Of a stretch of 64,000 nucleotides of DNA, positions 29,445 to 43,436 are shown one piece after another. Below the pieces are notes generated by a model, which saw only the letters and a program-made list of their open reading frames with translations, ran no database searches and was not told the origin of the DNA. Position numbers and translations under genes: made by a program. Every line of letters begins with the position of its first letter. Position 1 is the first letter of the stretch. This DNA comes from an uncultured Rhizobiaceae bacterium (GTDB lineage Bacteria; Pseudomonadota; Alphaproteobacteria; Rhizobiales; Rhizobiaceae), in the NCBI GenBank assembly GCA_958296345.1, contig CATQIJ010000012.1, positions 62,001 through 126,000 of the forward strand, given 5' to 3'.

Positions 29445-30365
29445 ATGTCAGGTGAGGCGCTTTTAAAAAAGCTTGGATCAAACCTAGAGGGCGTGCGAGG
29501 TCGTTTAACGTCTGACGCTTTGATGTCTAAGTTGACTTGGTTTCAAGTTGGCGGTCCTGCTGATATTTTATTTCAGCCAGCGGATGAAGAAGATTTAGCT
29601 TTGTTTTTGAATCGCTTACCGCAAGAAGTTCCAGTGATGGTTGTGGGCGTTGGTTCTAATTTGCTTGTGCGTGATGGCGGTTTGGATGGTGTTGTTATTC
29701 GTCTTTCCGCCAAGGGATTTGGGCAGGCTGAGGAGGTTGGTAATAATCGTCTTATGGCAGGAGCTGCTATTCCTGATAAGCGATTGGCAGCAAAAGCTTT
29801 GGAAGTTGGTCTTGGCGGTTTTGAATTTTATCATGGTATTCCAGGCGGTATTGGCGGTGCACTTCGAATGAATGCAGGAGCTAATGGAACCGAGACAACC
29901 AACCGCGTGGTTGAAGTTCATGCAATTGATCGTAAGGGTGAAAAGCATATTCTTTCTCATGAAGATATGGGGTACACATATCGTCACTCAGATGCAGCAA
30001 ATGACTTGATCTTTACCAAGGCAATCTTTGAAGGTTTTCCTGATGAAAGAGATGTAATTCAAGCGCGTATGGATGAAGTGCAACATCACCGCGAAACGGT
30101 ACAGCCTGTTAAAGAGAAAACTGGTGGTTCTACATTAAAAAACCCAGAAGGGCATAGTTCTTGGAAACTGGTTGATGAAGCTGGTTTGCGTGGATTTCAA
30201 ATAGGTGGCGCTCAAATGAGTGAAATGCACTGTAATTTCATGATTAATACGGGTGATGCAACTGCTAGCGATCTTGAAGATCTTGGGGAGCATGTTCGCG
30301 CTCAAGTTCTTGAAAAAACAGGAATTACACTTGAGTGGGAAATAAAGCGGATAGGTCGCCGCTAA
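29445..30365 (+). CDS. murB: UDP-N-acetylenolpyruvoylglucosamine reductase MurB
   Basis: A 306-residue FAD enzyme: [16 protein letters not shown] and [20 protein letters not shown] form the FAD domain, [18 protein letters not shown] the substrate region, and [21 protein letters not shown] holds the catalytic Ser in the SxxKNP motif (type I/IIb-like). It reduces enolpyruvyl-UDP-GlcNAc to UDP-MurNAc with NADPH. The start lies three bases after the murC stop. A 326-base gap to ddlB follows, the first sizeable gap in the cluster. Confidence 0.95.
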   Translation: MSGEALLKKLGSNLEGVRGRLTSDALMSKLTWFQVGGPADILFQPADEEDLALFLNRLPQEVPVMVVGVGSNLLVRDGGLDGVVIRLSAKGFGQAEEVGNNRLMAGAAIPDKRLAAKALEVGLGGFEFYHGIPGGIGGALRMNAGANGTETTNRVVEVHAIDRKGEKHILSHEDMGYTYRHSDAANDLIFTKAIFEGFPDERDVIQARMDEVQHHRETVQPVKEKTGGSTLKNPEGHSSWKLVDEAGLRGFQIGGAQMSEMHCNFMINTGDATASDLEDLGEHVRAQVLEKTGITLEWEIKRIGRR

Positions 30366-30691
30366 GACTTCGTATAAAAAATACCTCTTTCTCATTATAT
30401 GCCTTGGAAAATTCTCAAACTTCGTTAGAATCACCAAAACAAGTGATTTGCTTTTGCAGGTCGTTTGTTGCGGGATGTTCTCTTCGTTTGATGGATGCGG
30501 CAAACAATCAGATTTCGAAGAAAAATTGGGCGAGAAGCTGGAAAAACCAGACCGTCTTCATAGTAATAGTAAACAGGCAGGTATTATAGATTTTTTTGCG
30601 AGATTGCTCTCGTTAGATCGGTGCTTTGTATTTTGGATTCAGGGGAATTCGAAGTGCAGGTAGGTTAGTAGTTGTAACGGGGGTGCGTTTT
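30366..30691. other. Gap between murB and ddlB; possible small unrecognised ORF, otherwise nothing seen
   Basis: A 326-base stretch without repeats or an obvious terminator. One frame from 30448 to 30663 could encode about 70 residues with three early cysteines and a charged middle (SDFEEKLGEKLEKPDRL), but the start would be TTG and I do not recognise the family. It may instead hold a local promoter for ddlB-ftsQAZ. There is a GC-poor leader before the ddlB ATG. Confidence 0.3.
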
Positions 30692-31616
30692 ATGGCGGGG
30701 AAGCATGTAGCAGTATTAATGGGAGGTTGGTCTTCTGAAAGGGAGGTTTCGCTTTCTTCTGGCAAGGAATGTTCCGATGGTCTTCGTAATGCTGGGTATA
30801 AAGTTACTGAAGTTGATGTTGATCGTAAGGTTAGTTCTGTTCTTCGTCAGCTAAACCCTGATGTTGCATTTAATGCTCTGCATGGTCCTTACGGAGAAGA
30901 TGGTCTTATTCAAGGTGTGCTTGAATTCCTAAATATACCTTATACGCATTCTGGGGTGCTTGCTTCTGCTTTAGCGATGGATAAGCAGAAGGCTAAGAAA
31001 ATTGCTAAGGGTGTTCGTATTCCAATTGCTGAATCTCTTTTGATTGACCGCCACCAAGTGGCAAAAGAACATCCTATGAAGCCGCCTTATGTGATTAAGC
31101 CTGTCTCGGAAGGGTCTTCATTTGGTGTTCTGATTGTGAATGAAGGTGCGTCTCATCCTCCGCAAGAATTAACCCGTGATGATTGGCCTTATGGTGAGCA
31201 TTTGATGGTGGAGCGATTCGTTGGTGGACGTGAATTAACCTGTTCTGTAATGGGAAATGTTGCCCTTGCGGTAACTGAAATCCAGACAGGGGGTGAAAAA
31301 TTCTATGATTTTGATGCAAAATACAGCGAAGGTGGTTCAAAACACATAATTCCTGCAGAAATTAAACCAAATATTTACCAAGAAATACTCAAGTTGTCTT
31401 TGAAAGCCCATGAAGTGATGGGATGTCGGGGTGTTACGCGTTCTGATTTCCGTCTTGATGATGGGCCAATGGGGTCGGTGAGCTTATTTGGTTAGAGATT
31501 AATACTCAGCCAGGTATGACTGCTACGTCCCTTTTACCTGAGCAGGCTGCCCATGCGGGGCATTCCTGGAAGAATTGTTAAGTTGGATGGTGGAGGACGC
31601 TTCTTGCAACCGTTAG
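30692..31616 (+). CDS. ddlB: D-alanine--D-alanine ligase, frameshifted near its 3' end as sequenced
   Basis: An ATP-grasp ligase: [20 protein letters not shown] at the N-terminus, [35 protein letters not shown] (ATP-binding lysine), and [14 protein letters not shown]. The open frame stops at 31495, but one missing base near 31475 restores [20 protein letters not shown], with the metal-binding Glu and Asn. Another near 31566 restores [15 protein letters not shown], the usual rhizobial end at TAG 31614. It joins two D-Ala for MurF. The start is taken at ATG 30692, where homologues begin; an open frame extends 66 bases upstream. Confidence 0.9.
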
Positions 31617-31655
31617 GCGGAAATAATCGCCATAAAGAAATGGATCAAAGCCTGC

Positions 31656-32542
31656 TTGCAGATGCAGCGCAGGATCGTTCTGTTGTGGGTTCAGGAAATT
31701 CTCGCCCCTGTACCAAGGTTTGTACGAAGAGCAATTCGCGCAGCTCAAGGTATGACGCCAATGCAGTTTATTAAAAACCGCGCGCTGCGAGCGATTGCTC
31801 TTGGTGCGGTTGTTATTGTTGGCTCTGGTTATTTAATTCAAAATGCAGATAAGAGCAGCATGGTTGCATCTGTCACTTCCTACATGGGTTTGAGGCTAGC
31901 AAACTTGTTGTAAACGGTAATCGTAATCTTGATATCAACGTTCTGCAGGCTCGATTTGCAACACAGCTTGGTAATTCATTGTTTTCTTTCAAAGTTGATG
32001 CTGCACGCGATGAAGTTTTAAATGACCCTTGGGTTAAGTCAGCAACGGTTAGAAAAGTTTATCCTGATACGATTGTTGTTGATGTCGTGGAGAGGAAGCC
32101 TGTTGCGCTTTGGCAATCAAAGGGTGAAATACATTTAATCTCTCGTGATGGATTTGTCATTTCACAAGCCGGTCCTAAACATATGAACTTGCCGCAGGTT
32201 GTCGGCGAGGGTGCTAACATGGCCGCAGCTGAGTTTTTGTCAGTGATCGGTCGTTTTCCTAGTATCTCTCAAAAAGCTAGTGCATACGTTCGTGTTGCCG
32301 GTCGTCGTTGGAATGTTCGTATCAATGATGGGCCGCAGGTTTTGCTACCAGAAGCTGATTGGCAAGTTGCTTTAAATGAATTGCAGGTTTTGCAAAAAGA
32401 AAAAGAATTACTGGACCGTGATGTGGTTCAAATTGATATGCGTTTAGCTGATCGACTTGTTATTAAACTTGATCCTGATGCGGCGGAAATCCGTAAAACT
32501 GCAATTCAAAAATCGCTTAAGCGTGATTGGCACAAAACATGA
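31656..32542 (+). CDS. ftsQ: Cell division protein FtsQ, frameshifted as sequenced
   Basis: The first frame carries a basic cytoplasmic N-terminus, one membrane helix (ALRAIALGAVVIVGSGYLI) and the start of the POTRA domain. The frame breaks near 31885 (ATGGGTTT has one G too few). After repair it reads GFEASKLVVNGNRNLDINVL, then LFSFKVDAARDEV and a beta domain to 32542. FtsQ is a bitopic inner-membrane divisome protein that recruits FtsB/FtsL. The start is uncertain: ATG 31656 fits the frame, but ATG 31640 in another frame is possible if a further indel exists. Its stop overlaps the ftsA start (ATGA). Confidence 0.85.
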
Positions 32543-33870
32543 GTATGCTGCGTTCAGATGGCCTGTTGCCACGCATGAAGCCTTTGTCGGACAAACGTTC
32601 GACAATTGTTAGCGTTCTAGATATTGGTACTTCAAAGATCTGTTGCCTTATTGCTGAAATGACGCCGCGCGACCCTGGTGAAGCAGTGTTAGGTCGTACT
32701 CATAAAATAAAAATTCTGGGCCTTGGGCATCAACAATCGCGCGGCATTAAGTCTGGTGTGATCGTTAATCTTGAGCAGGCTGAGCAAGCCATTCGTCATG
32801 CAGTTGAGAGTGCTGAGCGTAATGCTGGTATGACGGTTGATAGTCTGATTACGAATGTTTCTTCTGGTCGTTTGGTAAGTGAGGCTTTCTCAGCTGATAT
32901 TTCTTTAGGTGGTCATGCGGTAGAAGATCGTGATGTTAGTCAAGTTTTACTTGCTGGTGCTCAACATGCATTAGCACCAGAACGTTCGGTGGTTCATTCA
33001 ATTCCAATTGGTTATTCGCTCGATGGGGAACATGGTATTTCTAACCCACAAGGCATGGTTGGTGATCGCTTAGGCGTTGATATGCATGTTGTCACAGCAG
33101 AAAACGCACCGCTCAGAAATTTGGAACTTTGCATTAATCGTGCCCACCTTTCTGTAGAAGGAATGGTTGCTACGCCTTATGCAGCTGGTCTTGCAACACT
33201 TGTTGATGATGAAATGCAAATGGGGTGCGCTTGTATTGATATTGGTGGAGGCACAACAACGCTTTCTGTCTTTATTGATGGTGGATTTGTGTTCTCTGAT
33301 GCAATTGCTATCGGTGGATCGCATGTAACCATGGATTTGGCTCGTGGCCTTTCAACGCGTCTTGATGATGCGGAAATGATAAAGGTTAAGTATGGTTCTG
33401 CACTTCTTGGCTCAAATGATGATGAAGCAATGGTGACTATACCGCCAATTGATGAAGCTGATCGCGATGCACCTATGCAGGTAAGTCGTGCACAACTTAC
33501 GCGTATTATTCGCCCAAGAGTTGAAGAAACACTCGAAATGATCCGTGATCGCCTAGCAAAATCAGGTTTTGCAGATGCAGTTGGTAAGCGCTTGGTGCTT
33601 ACAGGTGGTGCAAGTCAATTAAATGGAATGTCAGAAGTTGCGCGCCGTGTTCTTTCACGCAATGTGCGACTTGGACGACCTATGGGAATTGCGGGTATGC
33701 CAGAAATGGCTAAAGGCCCTGTATTTTCTACTGCGGTAGGTCTTTTGATCTATCCGCAAATATCAAAGATTGAAAACTTTTCTGCTCAGTCAAAGTTCGG
33801 CAACGTGCTGGCTACAGGAACCAACGGTCCATTGGGGCGTTTGGGCAATTGGTTTAAGGAAAGTTTTTAA
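32539..33870 (+). CDS. ftsA: Cell division protein FtsA
   Basis: A 443-residue actin-like ATPase: VSVLDIGTSKICCLIAEM is phosphate loop 1, CIDIGGGTTTLSVFIDGG loop 2, and GKRLVLTGGASQLNGMSEVA the adenosine motif. The final residues (LGRLGNWFKESF) form the amphipathic membrane-targeting helix. FtsA tethers FtsZ to the membrane and activates the septal synthases. I start at ATG 32539, overlapping the ftsQ stop, rather than an upstream TTG at 32527. A small CCTC/GAGG hairpin lies just after the stop, before the 163-base gap to ftsZ. Confidence 0.95.
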   Translation: MSMLRSDGLLPRMKPLSDKRSTIVSVLDIGTSKICCLIAEMTPRDPGEAVLGRTHKIKILGLGHQQSRGIKSGVIVNLEQAEQAIRHAVESAERNAGMTVDSLITNVSSGRLVSEAFSADISLGGHAVEDRDVSQVLLAGAQHALAPERSVVHSIPIGYSLDGEHGISNPQGMVGDRLGVDMHVVTAENAPLRNLELCINRAHLSVEGMVATPYAAGLATLVDDEMQMGCACIDIGGGTTTLSVFIDGGFVFSDAIAIGGSHVTMDLARGLSTRLDDAEMIKVKYGSALLGSNDDEAMVTIPPIDEADRDAPMQVSRAQLTRIIRPRVEETLEMIRDRLAKSGFADAVGKRLVLTGGASQLNGMSEVARRVLSRNVRLGRPMGIAGMPEMAKGPVFSTAVGLLIYPQISKIENFSAQSKFGNVLATGTNGPLGRLGNWFKESF

Positions 33871-34033
33871 GGATGACACCTCATAAGAGGTGACATTCAA
33901 GACTAATGTATTTTTCAAAAACGTGACAAGCGGTGTCACAGGAAAATACAAAACGAAATGCGGCAGTGATGGCAACATCACAAAAACTAAGTTCTGGCGG
34001 GTTTTCCCCGTCTAGCAAATGGAGACGAGGAAA

Positions 34034-35740
34034 ATGACTATTAATTTGCAAAAGCCTGATATTACAGAGCTTAAGCCAAAGATCACTGTGTTTGGTGTCG
34101 GTGGCGGTGGCGGTAATGCTGTCAACAATATGATCCATGGAGGCTTGGAAGGTGTTGAGTTCGTGGTTGCGAATACAGACGCACAAGCTTTGACCATGTC
34201 AGCAGCAGAGAAAATTATTCAGCTTGGTAGTGATGTAACTGAAGGTTTGGGCGCTGGCTCAATGCCTGAAGTGGGTGCTGCAGCTGCAGAAGAATGTATG
34301 ACTGAAATTCAAGATTATCTTGCGGGTACTCATATGGCATTTGTGACTGCAGGCATGGGCGGCGGCACAGGCACAGGTGCGGCTCCTGTTGTAGCTCGTG
34401 CTGCGCGTGAAATGGGTGTTCTTACCGTTGGTGTGGTCACAAAACCATTCCAGTTTGAAGGACAAAGACGTATGAAAACTGCCGATGCAGGTATTGCCGA
34501 GCTGCAGAAGCATGTTGATACATTGATTGTTATTCCAAACCAGAACCTATTCCGCATTGCTAACGATAAAACTACTTTTGCTGATGCATTCGGCATGGCT
34601 GACCAGGTTCTTTATTCTGGTGTTGCTTGTATTACTGATCTGATGGTCAAAGAAGGCCTTATTAACCTAGACTTTGCAGATGTTCGTTCTGTGATGCGTG
34701 ATATGGGCAAAGCAATGATGGGTACGGGTGAAGCTGGCGGGGAAGGTCGTGCTAGACTTGCTGCTGAAGCTGCTATTTCAAATCCACTACTTGATGAAAC
34801 AACAATGGCTGGCGCTCAAGGTCTTCTGATCTCAATCACTGGTGGCCGTGATATGACGCTCTTTGAGGTTGATGAAGCAGCTACTCGTATTAGTGAAGAA
34901 GTTGATCAAAGTGCAAACATTATTGTTGGTGCAACGTTTGATGAAAACCTTGAAGGTGTTATCCGCGTCTCTGTTGTTGCAACTGGTATTGATGCAGCTT
35001 TACGCAAGGGTGAAGCTGTTCCACAAAAAGCTGTTGAAGCAGTAGCGCGCGCGCTTCCAAAAGCTAATCCAGTGGCAACACCGCAACCTGCAGCAGAAAC
35101 AACACAAGAAGTTTTAGCTAAAATAGAGGAAACTGCTGCTGCAATGGCTTTGCCGAATACAGCAGAGCGCGTTGAGCGTGATGGTGTTGGCCTTGAGCCA
35201 TTTAAACCAGCTACAAAGCTGTTCTCTGATCCACAGGTTGAAGAAGAGTTTAAAAGTGCTCTTGAAGAAGAACTTATGCCGCAAGAAAATGACTTTGTAT
35301 TGCCTGCAGCAGAAGAGCCTCAAGGCGTTGTCCAAGCAACTGTAATTCCAAAGGTTGAAGATTTTCCACCTATGATTCAAGCAGAAGTTGCGGCTACTGC
35401 AAAGCCTGCACAACAGGCTGAGAAAGCGGAGGCTTCTCATGGCCCGATGGGGCTTTTAAATAAATTGAAGAATAGCTTTGCTGGACGAGAGAACGAAGAA
35501 GACAGACCTGTTGCACAGGCACCTCAACCCGTTGCGCCTAAGCCTGTTGCTCAAGCTCAACCTGCTGCACAACCGATAGCACCTGCGCCAGCAGCACCTG
35601 CTGCTAGAGTAGATGATAACCCTTATGCACCAAAACGCGGCCAGCTTGATACTATGGGAAGAATCAATCCAGTTGAAAAACCAGCCTCAGATGATGATCA
35701 GTTAGACATTCCTGCTTTCTTGCGTAGGCAATCAAACTAA
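34034..35740 (+). CDS. ftsZ: Cell division GTPase FtsZ
   Basis: A 568-residue tubulin-like GTPase. The N-terminus ([15 protein letters not shown]) is typical of rhizobial Fts[15 protein letters not shown] binds GTP phosphate, [11 protein letters not shown] is the tubulin signature, and [11 protein letters not shown] the T7 loop region. Residues about 320-555 are a very long Pro/Ala/Gln/Glu-rich linker, followed by the C-terminal peptide [12 protein letters not shown] that binds FtsA. Start ATG 34034 has GGAG nine bases upstream; the in-frame ATG at 34019 would add five residues and lacks a ribosome site. A strong terminator follows, closing the dcw cluster. Confidence 0.96.
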   Translation: MTINLQKPDITELKPKITVFGVGGGGGNAVNNMIHGGLEGVEFVVANTDAQALTMSAAEKIIQLGSDVTEGLGAGSMPEVGAAAAEECMTEIQDYLAGTHMAFVTAGMGGGTGTGAAPVVARAAREMGVLTVGVVTKPFQFEGQRRMKTADAGIAELQKHVDTLIVIPNQNLFRIANDKTTFADAFGMADQVLYSGVACITDLMVKEGLINLDFADVRSVMRDMGKAMMGTGEAGGEGRARLAAEAAISNPLLDETTMAGAQGLLISITGGRDMTLFEVDEAATRISEEVDQSANIIVGATFDENLEGVIRVSVVATGIDAALRKGEAVPQKAVEAVARALPKANPVATPQPAAETTQEVLAKIEETAAAMALPNTAERVERDGVGLEPFKPATKLFSDPQVEEEFKSALEEELMPQENDFVLPAAEEPQGVVQATVIPKVEDFPPMIQAEVAATAKPAQQAEKAEASHGPMGLLNKLKNSFAGRENEEDRPVAQAPQPVAPKPVAQAQPAAQPIAPAPAAPAARVDDNPYAPKRGQLDTMGRINPVEKPASDDDQLDIPAFLRRQSN

Positions 35741-35756
35741 TTAACTACCTGTTAAG

Positions 35757-35796
35757 AAACCCCGTTTGTTACATTCAGTAACAGGCGGGGTTTTTT
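35757..35796 (+). terminator. Rho-independent terminator at the end of the dcw cluster
   Basis: AACCCCGTTTGTTAC pairs with GTAACAGGCGGGGTT across a five-base loop and is followed by a T run, 17 bases after the ftsZ stop. It is the clearest terminator in the window. Confidence 0.92.
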
Positions 35797-35999
35797 CTAT
35801 CTTATTGAAATAATTGAATAAAGTTTTTTACCCATTGTTTTTTGGTAACAAAAAGTAAGAAAGCGTGATTTGGAACTCATTTAACACGAGTCTATAAAGC
35901 TTGGAGAGATTAGATTGTATGCGGCAATCTTACTTTATCTGAATAATCGGTTTTAAGATCGTAACTTTCAGAAAATACTGGGTAAATTGGGGAATACAT

Positions 36000-36947
36000 T
36001 TGTTAGGTCATCAAACAACGCTACGAGACAGCTTGGAATTTTCAGGTGTTGGTGTTCATTCTGGTCAAGAAGTGAATATGGTTCTTCTCCCCGCTGATGC
36101 AAATACTGGCATTGTTTTTAATGTAACTGACCCATCTTCCCCTGATAAAACAATCGATCTTCCTGCAAATTTAAGAACTGTTGGTGCTACAGACCTTTGT
36201 ACTGTTCTTGGTTCTTTGAATGCAGCTCATGCGGCAACGATTGAACATTTAATGGCAGCACTTCGTGCTCTTAATGTTGATAATGTTATAGTAGAGCTAG
36301 ATGCTGGCGAAGTTCCTGTAATGGATGGTAGCTCAATTGTTTTTGTTGAAGCAATCCGTTCTGTTGGACTTATTTCTTTAGCAGCTCGCCGTTGCTATAT
36401 TCGTGTGAATAAGCCTGTTCGTGTTGATATGGGGGCGTCTTGGGGCGAGTTCATTCCCTACGAAGGTACACGCTTTGAAGTTGAAATTGACTTTGACTGC
36501 GAAGCAATTGGGCGTCAAAGTTTTGCTTCTGACATTACAGAAGATGTCTTTTGTACACAATTAAGTCGTGCACGTACTTTTGGTTTTATGAAAGACGTTG
36601 AGCGTCTTTGGGCTGCTGGTTTTGCACTTGGTTCTTCTCTAGAGAATTCAGTTGTTATTGGGGATGACAATAACATCATTAATCCTGACGGTCTTCGCTA
36701 CAAAGATGAGTTCGTTCGTCATAAAACTTTAGATGCTATCGGTGATTTAGCACTAGCTGGCGCGCCAATTATTGGTTGTTACCGTTCTTATCGTGGTGGC
36801 CACAAGCTTAATGCGATGGTTCTTTCTGCGCTTTTATCTGATAAAGAGGCGTTCGATTTTGTTGAGCCGCCAATGTCTCGTCCAAAAATTATGCATGGTG
36901 AATTGGTTGCTGTAAGCGCTCCTGCTTATGCTGCTGTGCTTGTATAG
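36000..36947 (+). CDS. lpxC: UDP-3-O-acyl-N-acetylglucosamine deacetylase LpxC
   Basis: A 315-residue zinc enzyme, the committed step of lipid A synthesis. GVGVHSGQEV opens the fold, ATIEHLMAAL gives the first zinc His, and HKTLDAIGDLALAG supplies the second His and Asp. YRGGHKLN holds the catalytic His. Start is TTG at 36000 with GGGGA eight bases upstream; no ATG fits upstream of HQTTLRDSLEFSG, so a TTG start is likely and may keep expression low. A separate transcript from ftsZ is expected because of the terminator between them. Confidence 0.94.
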   Translation: MLGHQTTLRDSLEFSGVGVHSGQEVNMVLLPADANTGIVFNVTDPSSPDKTIDLPANLRTVGATDLCTVLGSLNAAHAATIEHLMAALRALNVDNVIVELDAGEVPVMDGSSIVFVEAIRSVGLISLAARRCYIRVNKPVRVDMGASWGEFIPYEGTRFEVEIDFDCEAIGRQSFASDITEDVFCTQLSRARTFGFMKDVERLWAAGFALGSSLENSVVIGDDNNIINPDGLRYKDEFVRHKTLDAIGDLALAGAPIIGCYRSYRGGHKLNAMVLSALLSDKEAFDFVEPPMSRPKIMHGELVAVSAPAYAAVLV

Positions 36948-37106
36948 CTTTAACGTTCTAATTACTTGGTAAGTTTTGGTAGGTGCGCCATAAAATAGCG
37001 ACATTCTTGACTGAAAGAGTGTGGAAGTTTTTTGACACATAATGTATTGTTTATTTTGGACAAAATAGAAGTACTAACTTCAAGTAGGCTGGTAGCAGGT
37101 GAAAGT

Positions 37107-37940
37107 ATGATATTTTCAGGTTTTAAAAAGATAGCTCTTGTAGCTTGTATCCTTGCTATTTCAGCTTGTAGCAAGACTGATAATAATTCTGATTTTGCAG
37201 TAGATGAAATTATTGCACCAGATACTCTTTATAATCAGGCACTTGCAAATCTTGATGCCGGTGATTTATCTGAAACGCAGAAACGCTTGAGTGATCTTGA
37301 TAGTCAACACCCTTATTCTGAATATTCACGCCGTTCACTTATTTTGAATACATTTATTAACTACCGAAAAGGTGCTTATGCAGAAGCTGCAAATAGCGGT
37401 AATCGTTTCTTGCAACTTTATCCTGGTGATAAAGATGCTGCATATGCTCAATATATTATCGGTATGTCTCATTTTAAGAGAATTCCACATATCACGCGAG
37501 ATCAGTCAACAACAAGTAAAGCGTATAACGCGATGAATGCAGTTGTTGAGAAGTATCCTGAGAGCGAATATGTAGAGGATGCTCAAGAGAAAATTCTTAT
37601 TACTCGTGACCAGCTTGCCGGTAAGCAGATGCTTGTTGGCCGTTATTATCAAGAGCGTAGAGAGTTTCTTGCTGCAATTAATCGCTACCGCAAAGTTGTT
37701 GAGACTTACCCTAGCACACGTCACGTTGAAGAAGCCTTGGCTAGATTAACCGAGAGCTATTATTCGCTTGGCCTTGTGCAAGAAGCTCAAAACTCTGCCG
37801 CTGTTCTTGGGCATAACTTCCCTGATAGTAAATGGTATGATGAATCTTATAAATTGCTTCAAACAGGTGGTCTTGAGCCTCGCCAAGCTGAGAATTCATG
37901 GCTAAAGGGCCTCTTTGGGTTAAATGAGAACGAGACCTAA
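37107..37940 (+). CDS. bamD: Outer-membrane assembly lipoprotein BamD
   Basis: A 277-residue lipoprotein: signal peptide GFKKIALVACILAISAC with the lipid-anchored Cys about residue 21, then TPR-like helical repeats (LYNQALANLDAGDLSETQKR, AYAEAANSGNRFLQLYPGDK, REFLAAINRYRKVVETYPST). BamD is the essential lipoprotein partner of BamA in outer-membrane protein insertion. Start ATG 37107 is preceded by AGGTGAAAG; the frame is open upstream to 37032 but that would put 25 residues before the signal peptide. It follows lpxC and precedes recN, as in other Hyphomicrobiales. Confidence 0.93.
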   Translation: MIFSGFKKIALVACILAISACSKTDNNSDFAVDEIIAPDTLYNQALANLDAGDLSETQKRLSDLDSQHPYSEYSRRSLILNTFINYRKGAYAEAANSGNRFLQLYPGDKDAAYAQYIIGMSHFKRIPHITRDQSTTSKAYNAMNAVVEKYPESEYVEDAQEKILITRDQLAGKQMLVGRYYQERREFLAAINRYRKVVETYPSTRHVEEALARLTESYYSLGLVQEAQNSAAVLGHNFPDSKWYDESYKLLQTGGLEPRQAENSWLKGLFGLNENET

Positions 37941-38060
37941 GCTAAATTAATAATCGTGCTAACTCTTAATAACGTAAAACAGCACTGCAAAAATGCTTCA
38001 AGTGCTGATATGAATCTATAAATTGATTTGTTTCTCTGATTATTTTGCGGTTTCAACCTA

Positions 38061-41920
<3,860 letters not shown>

Positions 41921-41988
41921 GTTTAATTCATAACAGCTTTCAGAAATTAGCACTGGTAATTCGTTTTTGCATCACTACATATTCTTTA

Positions 41989-42690
41989 ATGAAAAACGAA
42001 TCTGAATTTTGGACTGGAACAAAAGACTCGCTGCCAATTATGTTTGCAGTGACTTTTTTTGCCATGTTATTTGGTGCAACAGGCGTTAATAATGGTCTTA
42101 CATTTGGTGAAACTGTTTTATCAAGCGCATCTGTTTTTGCTGGTGCAAGTCAGTTTGTGTTTTTGGATTTATATGGCAAACAAGCACCAGTATGGTCGAT
42201 TTTGCTTGCAGTTTTTGCCGTAAACTTTCGCCATGTTTTATATTCAGCCTCCTTAGGGCGATATATGGGGGAGTTTACATTTTTCCAAAAGTATTCAGGT
42301 TTCTTTTTGCTGGCTGATCCTGTTTTTGGTGCAGGTGAAATTCGTGCTCAAAACCAAAAACTGACACCTGCTTATTACTTTGGCTTTGGTCTCCCGCTTT
42401 ATCCAATTTGGGTTGGATTTACTGCGCTTGGAGCTGGATTTGGAAAGCTAATTACAAATCCTGAAGCTTTTGGATTTGACATGCTTTTGTCGATTTATTT
42501 CCTGTCGCTTTTAATGGGGTTTAAAGCACGTCCTAATTGGTTAGCAAGTGTTCTTGCAAGCGGTGTTGCGTCTGTTTTAATTTATAAAACAATTGGTGCG
42601 CCTTGGCATATCATGTTGGGTGCGCTTGTTGGAATTACGCTTGCTGCAATGATTGGTAAGCCAGTTTCTAAGGGAGAAGAAGATGTTTGA
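41989..42690 (+). CDS. azlC: AzlC-type branched-chain amino-acid exporter, large subunit
   Basis: A 233-residue membrane protein with five to six helices and the AzlC pattern LPIMFAVTFFAMLFGA, SSASVFAGASQFVFLDL and FAVNFRHVLYSASLGR. AzlC and the small AzlD form a two-component exporter of branched-chain or related amino acids in the cytoplasmic membrane. I use ATG 41989 because the frame upstream lies in the end of ligA. Eight bases overlap with azlD at the 3' end, so the two subunits are co-translated. The substrate is not known here. Confidence 0.88.
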   Translation: MKNESEFWTGTKDSLPIMFAVTFFAMLFGATGVNNGLTFGETVLSSASVFAGASQFVFLDLYGKQAPVWSILLAVFAVNFRHVLYSASLGRYMGEFTFFQKYSGFFLLADPVFGAGEIRAQNQKLTPAYYFGFGLPLYPIWVGFTALGAGFGKLITNPEAFGFDMLLSIYFLSLLMGFKARPNWLASVLASGVASVLIYKTIGAPWHIMLGALVGITLAAMIGKPVSKGEEDV

Positions 42691-43009
42691 TTTTTTCTTA
42701 TCTCCTGCAACGGCACATAATGTTTGGTTTGTTATTCTTTTAACGGGTGTTGTTACATATATCACGCGCTCTGCTGGCCATGTGGTTCTAGCTCGGTTTA
42801 AGAATTTACATCCTCGTGTAGAGGCTGCGCTTGAGGCTGTTCCTGGCGCAGTTCTTGTAACAATTGTTTTGCTACCTGCGTTGATCAATGGTCCTGTTGA
42901 AGTTTTGGCGATGTTAGCAGCACTTATTGCAAGTTTCAGGCTATCGCCAATTGCAGTTTTGGCTGTTGGTATGGCGATCGTAATTGGGGGTAGGGCATTA
43001 GGTTTTTAG
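42683..43009 (+). CDS. azlD: AzlD-type branched-chain amino-acid exporter, small subunit
   Basis: A 108-residue protein with three to four hydrophobic helices (NVWFVILLTGVVTYITRSAG, EAVPGAVLVTIVLLPALING, PIAVLAVGMAIVIGGRAL), typical of AzlD. ATG 42683 lies within GAAGATGTTTGA, overlapping the azlC stop; AGGGAGAAG eleven bases upstream is the ribosome site. Its last 12 bases overlap the convergent small gene at 42998. It works only with AzlC, as inferred from the family. Confidence 0.87.
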   Translation: MFDFFLSPATAHNVWFVILLTGVVTYITRSAGHVVLARFKNLHPRVEAALEAVPGAVLVTIVLLPALINGPVEVLAMLAALIASFRLSPIAVLAVGMAIVIGGRALGF

Positions 43010-43306
43010 TTTAGCGACTTTTTGGTGTAAGCACGTAACCTGGAATTTGTCTTTTCGTGAAATTATTACGAGAGTGAAAACCATTTCGCGTGACGCTAGC
43101 ATCAGATCGAGCACGAAAATACTTGCTGCTATGTTTCCAAAACTAGGGGTTTGAACTTGGCTTTCTTTGGCTGTAATTTCTGAAGTTTGAATTTGGCTAT
43201 GATTTAAAGGGGCGGCTTTTGCGGCAATAACGCCTAAGCCTCCAATCAAGAGCGCAGAGGTAGCAATAATTACAATGCTTGTTTGTATGACTGTTTTTGA
43301 AAACAT
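42998..43306 (-). CDS. Small hypothetical protein with N-terminal signal or membrane helix
   Basis: A 102-residue open frame starting ATG 43306 with AAGGTAAT seven bases upstream, a good ribosome site. The first 32 residues (TSIVIIATSALLIGGLGVIAAKA) form a signal peptide or membrane anchor. The middle is Gln/Ser/Thr-rich, a second hydrophobic stretch follows (NIAASIFVLDLML), and the tail is basic. I do not recognise a family. The 3' end overlaps azlD by 12 bases on the opposite strand, which slightly lowers confidence that the full length is coding. Confidence 0.5.
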   Translation of the reverse strand: MFSKTVIQTSIVIIATSALLIGGLGVIAAKAAPLNHSQIQTSEITAKESQVQTPSFGNIAASIFVLDLMLASREMVFTLVIISRKDKFQVTCLHQKVAKLKT

Positions 43307-43436
43307 TTTGAATTACCTTCATGAGAAATGAATTTTTGTCTGTTGCTGTGGTAATTTATGGACAATGTTTATTGTAGAAGAAGTGCATTAATACACACTC
43401 AGAGCAAAGTACGAGCTAACCTTAGTTTCATAGTTG

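Noticed and set aside
30448-30663. Small lipoprotein gene between murB and ddlB
   Set aside because: The start would be TTG without a ribosome site, and the cysteine near residue 17 lacks a proper hydrophobic lipobox; kept only as a low-confidence note.
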